In this document: in pieces, positions 48,854 through 57,281 of the stretch
How positions within the stretch are numbered: the first letter of the stretch is position 1
Layout: every line of letters starts with the position of its first letter
DNA from: Paenibacillus sp. 1781tsa1
Lineage (GTDB): Bacteria; Bacillota; Bacilli; Paenibacillales; Paenibacillaceae
Length of the DNA: 64,000 bases
NCBI RefSeq assembly: GCF_024159265.1
Contig: NZ_JAMYWY010000001.1
Span: 1,550,001 to 1,614,000, forward strand
Direction: 5' to 3'
The notes under the pieces: generated by a model
Databases searched by the model: none
The model's input: the letters and a program-made list of their open reading frames with translations, nothing else
Told to the model about the DNA's origin: nothing
Made by a program: the position numbers and the translations under genes

Positions 48854-48880
48854 GTATGGATGGATACCTACCACAACGGA
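48841..48880. repeat. Perfect 17-bp inverted repeat across the sgrR-like stop codon
   Basis: Bases 48841-48857 (TCCGTTGTGGTAGGTAT) are the exact reverse complement of 48864-48880, with a GGATGG loop. The stop codon (48851-48853) is inside the left arm. There is no T run on either side, so it is not a standard terminator, although it lies between convergent genes and may end or protect both messages. Confidence 0.85.
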
Positions 48881-48911
48881 AATGAAGCAAGTGTTCACCA
48901 GTTCAGATCAT

Positions 48912-50405
48912 TTACGAAACCCTGTTGAATTCAATAGGCTTTGTACCCGGCTCAAGCAACAAAGGAATGGAGATGGATTGAGCAACTTCTGATGATTCAT
49001 TCAGGGTGAACGTAAATGTAAACTTTTGTCCGAATGTGACCAGTTCGACAGAGAACGTATCTTTTCCGGTGTAATCCATGGGCATTTCGATGGCGTTAAA
49101 GGTTGCCTGCAACCCTTTCGTTGTTTCCTGAATAGACATCTCGCCATAACCAGGATGCGTGTAAATACCCGCATAAGCGGTGTAAGGACGATCACAAGGT
49201 GTAATGTGAGGTTCTTCCATTTTTGCCTCAGCGGCAGTGTCTGCTTGAATAGGTACTTCCAAAGGATTCTCTGGATTAACCTCCGTTTCTGCTGATTCTT
49301 TACCCATTAATTTGCTCAATTTGGAACTCCAATTGACGGGCTCAAGTCCAAGCAGTCGGTCCATGATATGAAAAGCAACCGTATACGGAATTATACTTCC
49401 GTTGGTATTGCTCAGAATCACGATTCCAATCTGCTCCTCTGGCAAAAAGGCAACTTGTGATGCAAAGCCATCAATAGCCCCACCATGATGAATCATGGCA
49501 TGTCCACGATAAGGCTCAATCATCCAACCCAGACCATATGTACTCACAGGCAGTTCTTGGCTTATGAACGGCGAATCACTAGTCATCTGAGGACTATGCA
49601 TAATCTTCATCTGTTCCTTAGATATTAGTGACGCTCCTTCCCATTGACCTTGATTCAACTGGAATTGAAGCCATGCGATCATATCGACTAGATTACTGTT
49701 AATGGAACCAGCAGGTCCTACGGCATCAATGGCTCGAAAAGGTATTTTAGTATTCTGACCATCCTTCTCCATATAAGGGTAAGCATAGTCAGACTGAAGT
49801 TGCATCTCTTCAACTGAGAACAGACTTGAGTTCATACCGAGCGGATTAAATAGGGAATTCTGGACCATCTGCTCCCACGAAGTTTCATTGAGCTGTCCAA
49901 CAAGGTAACCGGCTGTCATGTACATCAGGTTTTGATACTGCCATTTGTTACGGAAATCTTGATTCGGCTCCAGATACTGTAATGCACGCACAAGTTCTTC
50001 TCTTGTACGTGGGGAGTTGTACCATACCAACTCATGCCTTGGAAGACCGGAACGATGACACAACATGTCGCGAATAGTTAGACGTTCTGTTGTGACTGGA
50101 TCGAACATTTTGAAATCCTTCATATACGACTTCACAGGGATATCCCAATCCAGTATCCCCCGATCAACAAGCAGAGCAGCGGCTGCTGCGGTAAAGGCTT
50201 TGGTACTTGAACCGATGGCAAACAACGTATTAGGGGTAACTTCAAGTTTGGATTCCAGGTCACGATAACCGTAGCCTTTTTGCCAGATGACTTCATCCTT
50301 ATAGATCACAGCCACCGCTGTACCGACACCATTCCATAGTTGAAGCTGATCATCGATGAATTCATCCAGTCCTTCCAGTGATGTGCGAAGCTTTGTTGTT
50401 GTCAT
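48912..50405 (-). CDS. Cytoplasmic serine hydrolase, beta-lactamase fold
   Basis: A 497-residue class C beta-lactamase-like enzyme without a signal peptide. The active serine is in GSSTKAFTA (Ser66-Ser-Thr-Lys69), the YxN motif is YQN in KWQYQNLMYMT, and the third motif is HHGGAIDGF. The C-terminal 110 residues form a DUF3471-like beta domain. Such enzymes are esterases or D-amino peptidases; the substrate is unknown. GGGAGGAAAAGGT precedes the ATG. It is unlike the SLH hydrolase at 42-44 kb in architecture. Confidence 0.85.
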   Translation of the reverse strand: MTTTKLRTSLEGLDEFIDDQLQLWNGVGTAVAVIYKDEVIWQKGYGYRDLESKLEVTPNTLFAIGSSTKAFTAAAAALLVDRGILDWDIPVKSYMKDFKMFDPVTTERLTIRDMLCHRSGLPRHELVWYNSPRTREELVRALQYLEPNQDFRNKWQYQNLMYMTAGYLVGQLNETSWEQMVQNSLFNPLGMNSSLFSVEEMQLQSDYAYPYMEKDGQNTKIPFRAIDAVGPAGSINSNLVDMIAWLQFQLNQGQWEGASLISKEQMKIMHSPQMTSDSPFISQELPVSTYGLGWMIEPYRGHAMIHHGGAIDGFASQVAFLPEEQIGIVILSNTNGSIIPYTVAFHIMDRLLGLEPVNWSSKLSKLMGKESAETEVNPENPLEVPIQADTAAEAKMEEPHITPCDRPYTAYAGIYTHPGYGEMSIQETTKGLQATFNAIEMPMDYTGKDTFSVELVTFGQKFTFTFTLNESSEVAQSISIPLLLEPGTKPIEFNRVS

Positions 50406-50542
50406 ACCTTTTCCTCCCGATATTCAATTTTCCTACAATTCACTATGCCTTTTCTGGATAAAGTTAACATCCTCCCCGAGACTTATTTTGCGTAGTCAAT
50501 GCCGTATTAACCGACTTCACCGATTGCTTGTCAAACTAGTCC

Positions 50543-50571
50543 GCATATATCGAACAAGTCCCTCATAACAT
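50543..50571 (+). promoter_or_regulatory. Candidate sigma-E promoter of the ydcC-like gene
   Basis: GCATATA at 50543 matches the sigma-E -35 consensus (KMATATT) at six of seven bases, and CATAACAT at 50564 resembles the -10 consensus CATACANT, with a 14-bp spacer. Bacillus ydcC is expressed in the mother cell under sigma-E, so the match fits. Confidence 0.5.
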
Positions 50572-50643
50572 GTACTAATCAAGTAGGGGTTCTGCTGCAA
50601 GCACAATCCTGAAGTGAAAACATGTGCTAAAGGGGATGATGTC

Positions 50644-51843
50644 ATGCGCCGAATATCATGGATGCTTGCCATGGTATTGGTCTTATCGGCCTTACTTGCC
50701 GCCTGCGGGAAGAAGGATGCGGCAGCTGTGGTCAAAGATCTGAACGAAGTCGTAGGAGAGATGGAAAGTTACCAGGGGGCAGGCGTGATGACGCTGCATA
50801 CCGGAGATGCGCCGCAGCAGTACAAGGTCGAGGTATGGCATCAGAAGCCTTCCTATTATCGTATTGCGTTAACGAATGCCAAAAAGGATGTAACACAGAT
50901 TGTCTTGCGTAACGATGAAGGCGTGTTTGTTTTGACACCGAGCCAGAACAAAAGCTTCCGTTTTCAAAGCAATTGGCCAGATAATCAAGGACAGGTATAT
51001 CTCTATGAAACTTTGATTCGGAGCATTACGGGGGACACAACCCGCCAGTTTGCGGATGAAAAGGAGAGCTATGTATTTGATGTAGCTGCCAATTATAATA
51101 CACATGCACTTGTCAGACAGAAAATCTGGCTGAACAAAAGTGATTATGCACCTAAACAGGTGGAGGTATCCGACTCCAATGCCAATGTTGTGGTCGATGT
51201 GAAATTTGACTCCTTCAAATTCGGGACTGAATTTGAGAAAGATGCCTTTGACATGCAACGTAACATGACAGCAGCTACAGAAGAAGGCGGTAAAACAGGA
51301 ACCGACTCCGGTGTGACTCCTGTGGAGCAAACCGGTAATGAGGGCAGTAAAGAACCGGCTAATCCTCAGACTGCACCTGAACCTGACGGAGCTGTTACTG
51401 ATGGACAGACGGGTGTAGGTGGGAACACAGAGCAGCAAGGTACAGAAGGTGCTGCAACAGGCCAGGAAGGCGAAGAGCCAACCCTCGCAGAACCGGAAGG
51501 TTCAGACAGCTTCGGCGTAATTCAGCCGACCTATGCGCCGGAAGGCGTACAGCTCAAGGATGATCAGATCTTGGAAGAAGCGGAAGACTATTCGGTCATG
51601 CTTCGTTATGAAGGAACCTATAATTACACGATATTCGAAGCCAGACCGCAGGATCGAGCTGTATCGCTTGCTCCATCCAGTGTAGTGGATCTTGGATTCA
51701 CATTGGGAATGATCAGCGGAGATGCATTGAAGACTCTGACATGGATGACAGATGGCATAGAATATCGGATCACCAGTGCAGACCTGCCTCAGAACGAAAT
51801 GGTACGCATTGCAACATCGATGCAGGAAGAGTCAGGCAAATGA
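50644..51843 (+). CDS. LolA-like lipoprotein, YdcC-type sporulation protein
   Basis: A 399-residue lipoprotein: signal peptide with lipobox LAAC (Cys about residue 21), a LolA/RseB-type beta-barrel domain (about 25-215; QYKVEVWHQKPSYYRIAL, IWLNKSDYAPKQVEV), a low-complexity Gly/Glu/Thr/Gln linker (about 215-300), and a DUF4367-like end (YAPEGVQLKDDQILEEAEDYSVMLRYEG). Bacillus ydcC lies directly before alr, as here. The linker is longer than I recall for YdcC. ATG 50644 is chosen because AAAGGGGATG precedes it and the signal peptide follows at once. Confidence 0.82.
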   Translation: MRRISWMLAMVLVLSALLAACGKKDAAAVVKDLNEVVGEMESYQGAGVMTLHTGDAPQQYKVEVWHQKPSYYRIALTNAKKDVTQIVLRNDEGVFVLTPSQNKSFRFQSNWPDNQGQVYLYETLIRSITGDTTRQFADEKESYVFDVAANYNTHALVRQKIWLNKSDYAPKQVEVSDSNANVVVDVKFDSFKFGTEFEKDAFDMQRNMTAATEEGGKTGTDSGVTPVEQTGNEGSKEPANPQTAPEPDGAVTDGQTGVGGNTEQQGTEGAATGQEGEEPTLAEPEGSDSFGVIQPTYAPEGVQLKDDQILEEAEDYSVMLRYEGTYNYTIFEARPQDRAVSLAPSSVVDLGFTLGMISGDALKTLTWMTDGIEYRITSADLPQNEMVRIATSMQEESGK

Positions 51844-51891
51844 TTTTTGCACAAAAGAACGAATAGTAGCATAAACATAAGGAATGCTAAG

Positions 51892-51925
51892 AAGCATCGG
51901 AGACCCGTTCTCCGGTGCTTTGTTT
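51892..51925 (+). terminator. Terminator after the ydcC-like gene
   Basis: AAGCATCGGAGA and TCTCCGGTGCTT form a 12-bp stem (one wobble) with loop CCCGT, followed by TGTTTG. The 310 bp from here to alr hold no gene; TTGATG at 52037 and TATACC at 52059 are a possible alr promoter. Confidence 0.75.
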
Positions 51926-52237
51926 GATGAGAGATAGGTATTCATCTGGAACCGTTTCTCCTACTCCCATCATCCAATAATGCAAAATGCGCTTCTATGC
52001 AGGGGGAACCGGGTAAATAATCGATATAAGCAGCTCTTTGATGGGGTTAAAAGTGAAATTATACCCTGTCAATCTCGCTTATCGGTCTTCTTCTGTATTC
52101 ACATTGGTTCCTCAAACGGCGCGCCTTGCATCTGTTTTTGAATGTGAAACTTCGGTTCATTTGACAGTCACATGCAGGAGCATTACGATGGAGTCTGACG
52201 TGAGCCGGATTAAGATGATTAGAGAAGGTGACTTAAC

Positions 52238-53425
52238 GTGCAAGGACAATATCGGCCGACCCAAGCGGACATCAATTTGGATCATTTGTGTACTAACGTA
52301 GAAGCTTTCCGCAAGGCATTGCCTCAGGGCATGAAATTTCTCGCCTGTGTGAAGGCCAATGCCTATGGGCACGGAGCGGTGGAGATGGCCAGAGAACTGG
52401 AACGAATGGGTGTGGATTACTTAAGTGTTGCTTTTCTTGACGAAGCTCTGGAACTGCGACAACATGGGATTACGATTCCAATTCTGGTATTGGGTTATAC
52501 GCCGCCTGAAGGGATCGCTGTTGCATGGAAACATGAGGTGACCATCACGCTGTTCAGCAGGGAAGTGCTTGACGCTATTCGACATTTGGATGCGAGCACA
52601 TTCGCGAACAAACTGAAGGTTCATATTAAAATTGACAGCGGCATGGGCCGATTAGGTCTGTTACCTGGCGATGAGGCATTGGCTTTCATCCAGGAAGTAG
52701 CTTCGCTCAATCAGGTGATGCTGGAAGGCATGTTTACCCATTTTGCCAGAGCGGATGAAGAAGACAAAACCTATACACTGGAGCAGTATCGACGGTTCCA
52801 AGGCGTGGTTCATGCGCTCAGGGATCAGGGATGTTCCATCCCGATTATACATACGGCGAATAGCGCCGCTGCCATTGATACACCGGAATTGTCCTATGAT
52901 ATGGTACGTGTGGGAATAAGCCTGTACGGACTGTATCCTTCGGCTGAGGTGAATCATCAGGTGGTGAAGCTGTCCCCGGTATTGACGCTGAAGACGAGAG
53001 CGGTTCTGGTCAAAACACTGCCACCCCATTGGGGGATCAGTTACGGAACCCGTTATTTTACGCAAGGGTACGAACGAATAGCGACCCTGCCGATCGGATA
53101 TGCAGACGGATTCTCAAGAATGCTGACAGGTAAAGCACAAGTGCTTGTACGCGGCCGCCGCGTCCCTGTTGTCGGTACAATCTGCATGGATCAGTGTATG
53201 GTGTCGTTACAATCTTTCGCGGAAGAAGCGGAAGAAATTCAAGTCGGCGAAGAGGTTGTCCTCATCGGTCATCAGTCTGGTGGCGTTATAACCGCAGACG
53301 AGGTGGCACTCCAGCTCGGTACGATTGCTTATGAAGTGATCTGCATGATGGCGCACCGCATTCCACGTGTATATACCCGTGGGGGAGCAGTACTCGCCAA
53401 AATCAATCCACTTTTGACATCCTGA
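52238..53425 (+). CDS. alr: Alanine racemase
   Basis: Converts L-alanine to D-alanine for peptidoglycan with PLP. The PLP lysine is Lys39 in CVKANAYGHG and the opposite-face catalytic tyrosine is Tyr269 in HWGISYGTRY. The ISLYGLYPS and GTICMDQCMV segments are also diagnostic. Length 395 is usual. A GTG start lies 7 bases after AGAAGGTGA. The following antitoxin-toxin pair is in the same order in Bacillus. Confidence 0.96.
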   Translation: MQGQYRPTQADINLDHLCTNVEAFRKALPQGMKFLACVKANAYGHGAVEMARELERMGVDYLSVAFLDEALELRQHGITIPILVLGYTPPEGIAVAWKHEVTITLFSREVLDAIRHLDASTFANKLKVHIKIDSGMGRLGLLPGDEALAFIQEVASLNQVMLEGMFTHFARADEEDKTYTLEQYRRFQGVVHALRDQGCSIPIIHTANSAAAIDTPELSYDMVRVGISLYGLYPSAEVNHQVVKLSPVLTLKTRAVLVKTLPPHWGISYGTRYFTQGYERIATLPIGYADGFSRMLTGKAQVLVRGRRVPVVGTICMDQCMVSLQSFAEEAEEIQVGEEVVLIGHQSGGVITADEVALQLGTIAYEVICMMAHRIPRVYTRGGAVLAKINPLLTS

Positions 53426-53685
53426 CAGGTAAACTGGACGTCATTACCAATAAACTTTTTTTCAGAACAGAAGGAAAACTGTCGGAGCATCTCGAATGTT
53501 GTATAACGGTAAGGATTTAATTCCTGAATTGAGATGTTTGGTCTGTACGAATATTGTTCCCCGTGTTTATAATGGAGTACAGCATACTTGATATACTCGG
53601 GGCATATATATTCCTTTGTATAAAAGTTCTGGAAAAACGTAATACTGGTTCACAATGGCGAAAGGTTTGTGGGGGTGGAAGAAAG

Positions 53686-53967
53686 GTGGCCAACTTGCAG
53701 AACACCAAGCGGATCATGATCAGTTTACCTGATTATCTTTTGCAGGAAGTGGATGGCATCGTAGCGCTGGAGAATTCCAACCGCAGCGAATTGATTAGGC
53801 AGGCTATGAAGCTGTATTTAACGGAGCGTAAGAAACGTTACATCCGTGAAACGATGCAGCGAGGGTACATGGAGATGGCAAAAATTAATCTGACCATGGC
53901 ATCCGAAGCCTTTCATGCGGAGGAAGATGCGGACAGCACTCTGGACCGCTTAGTTAGCGGGGTGTAG
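53686..53967 (+). CDS. ndoAI: Antitoxin EndoAI, ribbon-helix-helix
   Basis: A 93-residue antitoxin that binds and blocks the EndoA RNase. The N-terminal ribbon-helix-helix is KRIMISLPDYLLQEVDGIVALENSNRSELIRQAMKLYL, and the toxin-binding tail has RGYMEMAKINLTMASEAFHAEEDADSTLDRLVSG, closely like Bacillus EndoAI. A GTG start at 53686 gives the same 93-residue length as Bacillus and follows GGGGGTGG by seven bases; the frame is open further upstream but without family support. Confidence 0.93.
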   Translation: MANLQNTKRIMISLPDYLLQEVDGIVALENSNRSELIRQAMKLYLTERKKRYIRETMQRGYMEMAKINLTMASEAFHAEEDADSTLDRLVSGV

Positions 53968-53970
53968 ACA

Positions 53971-54321
53971 TTGATCGTAAAACGTGGTGACGTTTTTTTT
54001 GCGGATCTTTCTCCCGTTGTCGGTTCCGAGCAAGGTGGAGTCAGGCCGGTTCTGGTGATCCAGAATGATATCGGCAACCGGTTCAGTCCAACTTGTATTG
54101 TGGCGGCTATCACCGCCCAGATCCAGAAGGCAAAGCTGCCAACGCATGTTGAAATTGATGCGGCGGCACATGGCTTTGACCGGGACTCGGTTATTTTGCT
54201 CGAACAAATACGGACGATCGATAAGCAGAGGCTGACTGACAAGATTACCCATCTGGACGAGGAGACCATGAAATTGGTCAACGAAGCCTTACAGATCAGT
54301 CTTGGTTTAATCGATTTTTAA
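53971..54321 (+). CDS. ndoA: Endoribonuclease EndoA (MazF-type toxin)
   Basis: A 116-residue MazF RNase ([35 protein letters not shown], then [18 protein letters not shown] and [17 protein letters not shown]). The length equals Bacillus EndoA, which cuts single-stranded RNA at UACAU. It uses a TTG start 3 bp after the antitoxin stop, so translation is coupled. A hairpin terminator follows. Confidence 0.95.
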   Translation: MIVKRGDVFFADLSPVVGSEQGGVRPVLVIQNDIGNRFSPTCIVAAITAQIQKAKLPTHVEIDAAAHGFDRDSVILLEQIRTIDKQRLTDKITHLDEETMKLVNEALQISLGLIDF

Positions 54322-54409
54322 GGCAGTAACCAGCGTCTTGTACGCTGCCCTGCTGTCCGTTGGCAATGGATGTTCCTGTAAGGGAACACACTGAATTCAG
54401 ACTGTAACC

Positions 54410-54452
54410 AAAAGAGCGTATGACATCCTTCGGGCTGTTGTACGCTCTTTTG
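54410..54452 (+). terminator. Terminator after ndoA
   Basis: AAAGAGCGTA and TACGCTCTTT form a 10-bp stem with a 20-base loop, then TTGATT. A smaller GTTCC/GGAAC hairpin lies just before it. Confidence 0.7.
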
Positions 54453-54556
54453 ATTAAAGCTTGATGAAAGCGTAGAACATTGGCGATCTTTTCGCTATAA
54501 TGAAACCTGAGAAACCGTTTACCCGAAAGACCTATATATAGAGGTGGAGGAGACAT

Positions 54557-56746
54557 ATGAGCATTTACATCAATCAGGAGAAACTTCAGTTTCATTTACA
54601 GACCCGTGAGGCGAGTTACGTATTTCAGGTACTGCCTTCAGGATATTTGGTGCATTTGTATTATGGCAAAAAATTACGCGACACCGATCTGAGCTGGTTG
54701 CATGTACGGACAGAACGAGCATCCTTTAGCCCTAACCCGGTGCCGGAGGATCGTACGATCTCCTTCGATACGTTGCCAGTGGAATTGCCAGTGTATGGCA
54801 CGAGTGATTTCCGTAACCCTGCAATCCAATTGGAACTTGAGAATGGCTCAACGGTTTCAGAGTTTACGTATACAGGTCATCGATTGGTCAAAGGAAAGGC
54901 AACGCTTACCGGACTGCCAGCAACATACGTTGAATCCGATGACGAAGCAGAGACACTGGTTATTGAGCTGGAAGACCGTGTCGCTGGTATCAAGATCGAG
55001 CTTTCTTATACAGCCTTTACGGCATTTAATGCGATTACACGCTCCATGCGTATCGTTAATGAGAGCGCTACCGCTGTGAATGTGGTACGTGCGCTCAGTT
55101 CTTCTGTCGATTTCCCGCATGCTGATTATGAATTGTTGCAATTGTCAGGGGCTTGGACACGGGAACGTGATATCGTGCGCAGACCGCTTGCGTCAGGACT
55201 TCAAGGAATTGAGAGTCGTCGCGGTTCAAGCAGTCACCAGCAAAATCCATTTATTGCGCTAATGACACCAGGTACGGACGAAGATCAGGGTGAAGTCTAC
55301 GGATTCAGTCTCGTCTACAGTGGTAGCTTCACCGCACAGGCTGAAGTGGATCAGTTCCACACCACCCGTGTATCGCTTGGGATCAACCCGTTCGAGTTCA
55401 CCTGGAAGCTGGAGCCACAGGAAGCTTTCCAGACACCTGAGACAGTTATGGTGTATTCGTCTGCAGGTTTGGATGGTATGTCACAGTCCTACCACGAATT
55501 GTATCGGGAGCGTCTGGCACGCGGCAAATTCCGCAATGCGGAGCGTCCGGTGTTGGTCAATAACTGGGAAGCGACTTACTTTGGTTTCAATGCGGACAAG
55601 ATTGAACAGATTGCTCGCGCTGGACAGAAGCTGGGTATTGAGCTGTTTGTCTTGGATGATGGTTGGTTTGGACACAGGGACAGTGATAACTCCTCGCTGG
55701 GTGACTGGATTGTCGATAAAAACAAATTGCCACAGGGGCTGGATGATCTGGCTAACCGCGTAACAGGTCTGGACATGCAGTTCGGACTGTGGTTTGAGCC
55801 TGAGATGATCTCACCAGACAGTGAGCTGTACCGTGCGCACCCGGACTGGTGTCTGCATGTGCCTGATCGTCGCCGGACAGAAGGACGTCAACAATTGGTA
55901 CTCGACTTCTCTCGTCAGGATGTACGTGATGAGATTGTACGCATGTTAACAGACGTACTTGGTTCTGCACCAATCACTTATGTGAAATGGGACATGAACC
56001 GCAATATGACGGAAGTGGGTTCTGCGTTACTTCCGGCAGATAGACAGCGTGAGACCGCACATCGTTACATGTTGGGGTTGTATGACGTTATGGAACGGAT
56101 CACTTCGGCGTTCCCGAACATTCTGTTCGAGAGCTGTTCAGGTGGTGGCGGCCGATTCGATCCAGGTATGCTCTATTACATGCCACAGACCTGGACAAGT
56201 GACAACACCGATGCGATCTCTCGTCTTCGGATTCAATATGGTACCAGTCTTGTGTATCCGGTGAGCTCCATGGGATCGCATATCTCGGCGGTACCGAATC
56301 ATCAGGTGAACCGGATCACTTCTCTAGAGATTCGGGGACATGTGGCGATGTCGGGCAACTTCGGGTATGAGCTGGACCTGACGAAATTCACGGAGGAAGA
56401 GAACGACATCGTGAAAGCCCAGGTTGAACTGTACAAGGAGATCCGTGGAACGGTTCAATATGGAACATTCCGTCGCTTGCTCAGTCCGTTTGAAGGCAAT
56501 GAGACGGCGTGGATGTTTATTGCACCAGACGGAAGCGAAGCTGTTGTATTCTACTTCCGCGTGCTCTCTGAGCCTAATGCGCCACTTCAGCGCCTGAAGC
56601 TGAAAGGATTGGACCCGGATGCGGATTATCGTCTGAAAGGCGGATCAGAGACCTTTACCGGCGATGCCTTGATGTACGGGGGTATTTCGGTAGGTAGCGC
56701 ATCAGGAGACTATCTGAGCGAACTGTTCCGGTTCGAGCGCGTCTAG
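54557..56746 (+). CDS. Alpha-galactosidase, GH36
   Basis: A 729-residue GH36 enzyme that releases alpha-linked galactose from raffinose-family sugars and galactomannan oligosaccharides. The nucleophile is Asp479 in VKWDMNRNMTE, the acid/base Asp549 in WTSDNTDAISRL, and the substrate pocket motif is LDDGWFGHRDSDNSSLGDW. The N-terminal beta domain, barrel and C-terminal beta domain fit the tetrameric AgaA type. There is no signal peptide, so it acts on imported sugars. GGTGGAGGAG precedes the ATG. It stands alone between ndoA and tex. Confidence 0.94.
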   Translation: MSIYINQEKLQFHLQTREASYVFQVLPSGYLVHLYYGKKLRDTDLSWLHVRTERASFSPNPVPEDRTISFDTLPVELPVYGTSDFRNPAIQLELENGSTVSEFTYTGHRLVKGKATLTGLPATYVESDDEAETLVIELEDRVAGIKIELSYTAFTAFNAITRSMRIVNESATAVNVVRALSSSVDFPHADYELLQLSGAWTRERDIVRRPLASGLQGIESRRGSSSHQQNPFIALMTPGTDEDQGEVYGFSLVYSGSFTAQAEVDQFHTTRVSLGINPFEFTWKLEPQEAFQTPETVMVYSSAGLDGMSQSYHELYRERLARGKFRNAERPVLVNNWEATYFGFNADKIEQIARAGQKLGIELFVLDDGWFGHRDSDNSSLGDWIVDKNKLPQGLDDLANRVTGLDMQFGLWFEPEMISPDSELYRAHPDWCLHVPDRRRTEGRQQLVLDFSRQDVRDEIVRMLTDVLGSAPITYVKWDMNRNMTEVGSALLPADRQRETAHRYMLGLYDVMERITSAFPNILFESCSGGGGRFDPGMLYYMPQTWTSDNTDAISRLRIQYGTSLVYPVSSMGSHISAVPNHQVNRITSLEIRGHVAMSGNFGYELDLTKFTEEENDIVKAQVELYKEIRGTVQYGTFRRLLSPFEGNETAWMFIAPDGSEAVVFYFRVLSEPNAPLQRLKLKGLDPDADYRLKGGSETFTGDALMYGGISVGSASGDYLSELFRFERV

Positions 56747-56761
56747 ATAAGTGAACTACAG

Positions 56762-56990
56762 TTATTTACACTGATACTGCGATGACAGAACAACCTTGCA
56801 ATCGCTGTTATCCCCAGATTTTTTGATTCTCTTTCTCAAAGGGAAAATCCGGGGATAGCGTATGCTTCCGATGAAGCTTTCTTTCAGAAAGCTTTTAGGC
56901 GAGTGTATGCTTTCGAAGTAGCTTTCTGAAGAAAGCTTGTAGCTTCGCTTTTTCAGTTTTTTTCTGTCCTCTTCGTCATCATGTAAATGA
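56762..56990 (+). repeat. Dispersed non-coding repeat, copy A (full length)
   Basis: About 230 bp that match the reverse complement of 62937-63170 end to end, with roughly four of five bases the same. Parts: TTATTTACACTG and GATGACAGAACAACCTT; a hairpin ATCCCCAGATTTT / AAAATCCGGGGAT; two tandem units of about 45 bp, each with a TATGCTT lead and an AGCTTTCT...AGAAAGCT palindrome; then TAGCTTCGCTTTTTCAG and CTGTCCTCT. No reading frame is conserved, so it is a structured non-coding element, perhaps acting in RNA or as a REP-like repeat. Confidence 0.85.
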
Positions 56991-57040
56991 GTAGTTTCAC
57001 TTATAGATTGCTATTGTGTATAGAGTTTTAAATAAAGGAG

Positions 57041-57080
57041 GACCGAGGAGCGTTGTGATGACGTTTTTCGGTCTTTTTTT
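57041..57080 (+). terminator. Probable terminator upstream of tex
   Basis: GACCGA and TCGGTC form the base of a stem with CGT/ACG pairing inside, followed by seven Ts. It may end transcription from the alpha-galactosidase gene. Confidence 0.65.
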
Positions 57081-57281
57081 GCCGTAATGGGGAAGGCTGG
57101 AGGATGACATCATTCTGTCAGAACTTGTATGCTTACGGATTGATGGAAATCTAGGCGTGATTTTGTGATAATATAGGGTAGAGTGGAAGAAACAATTGGT
57201 TCAACTATACTGTAATTACAGCAGCAAAGCTGCCCTGAAATGATTGTAACGAACGATTCAGGAAGGAAAGAGGGATTTATT

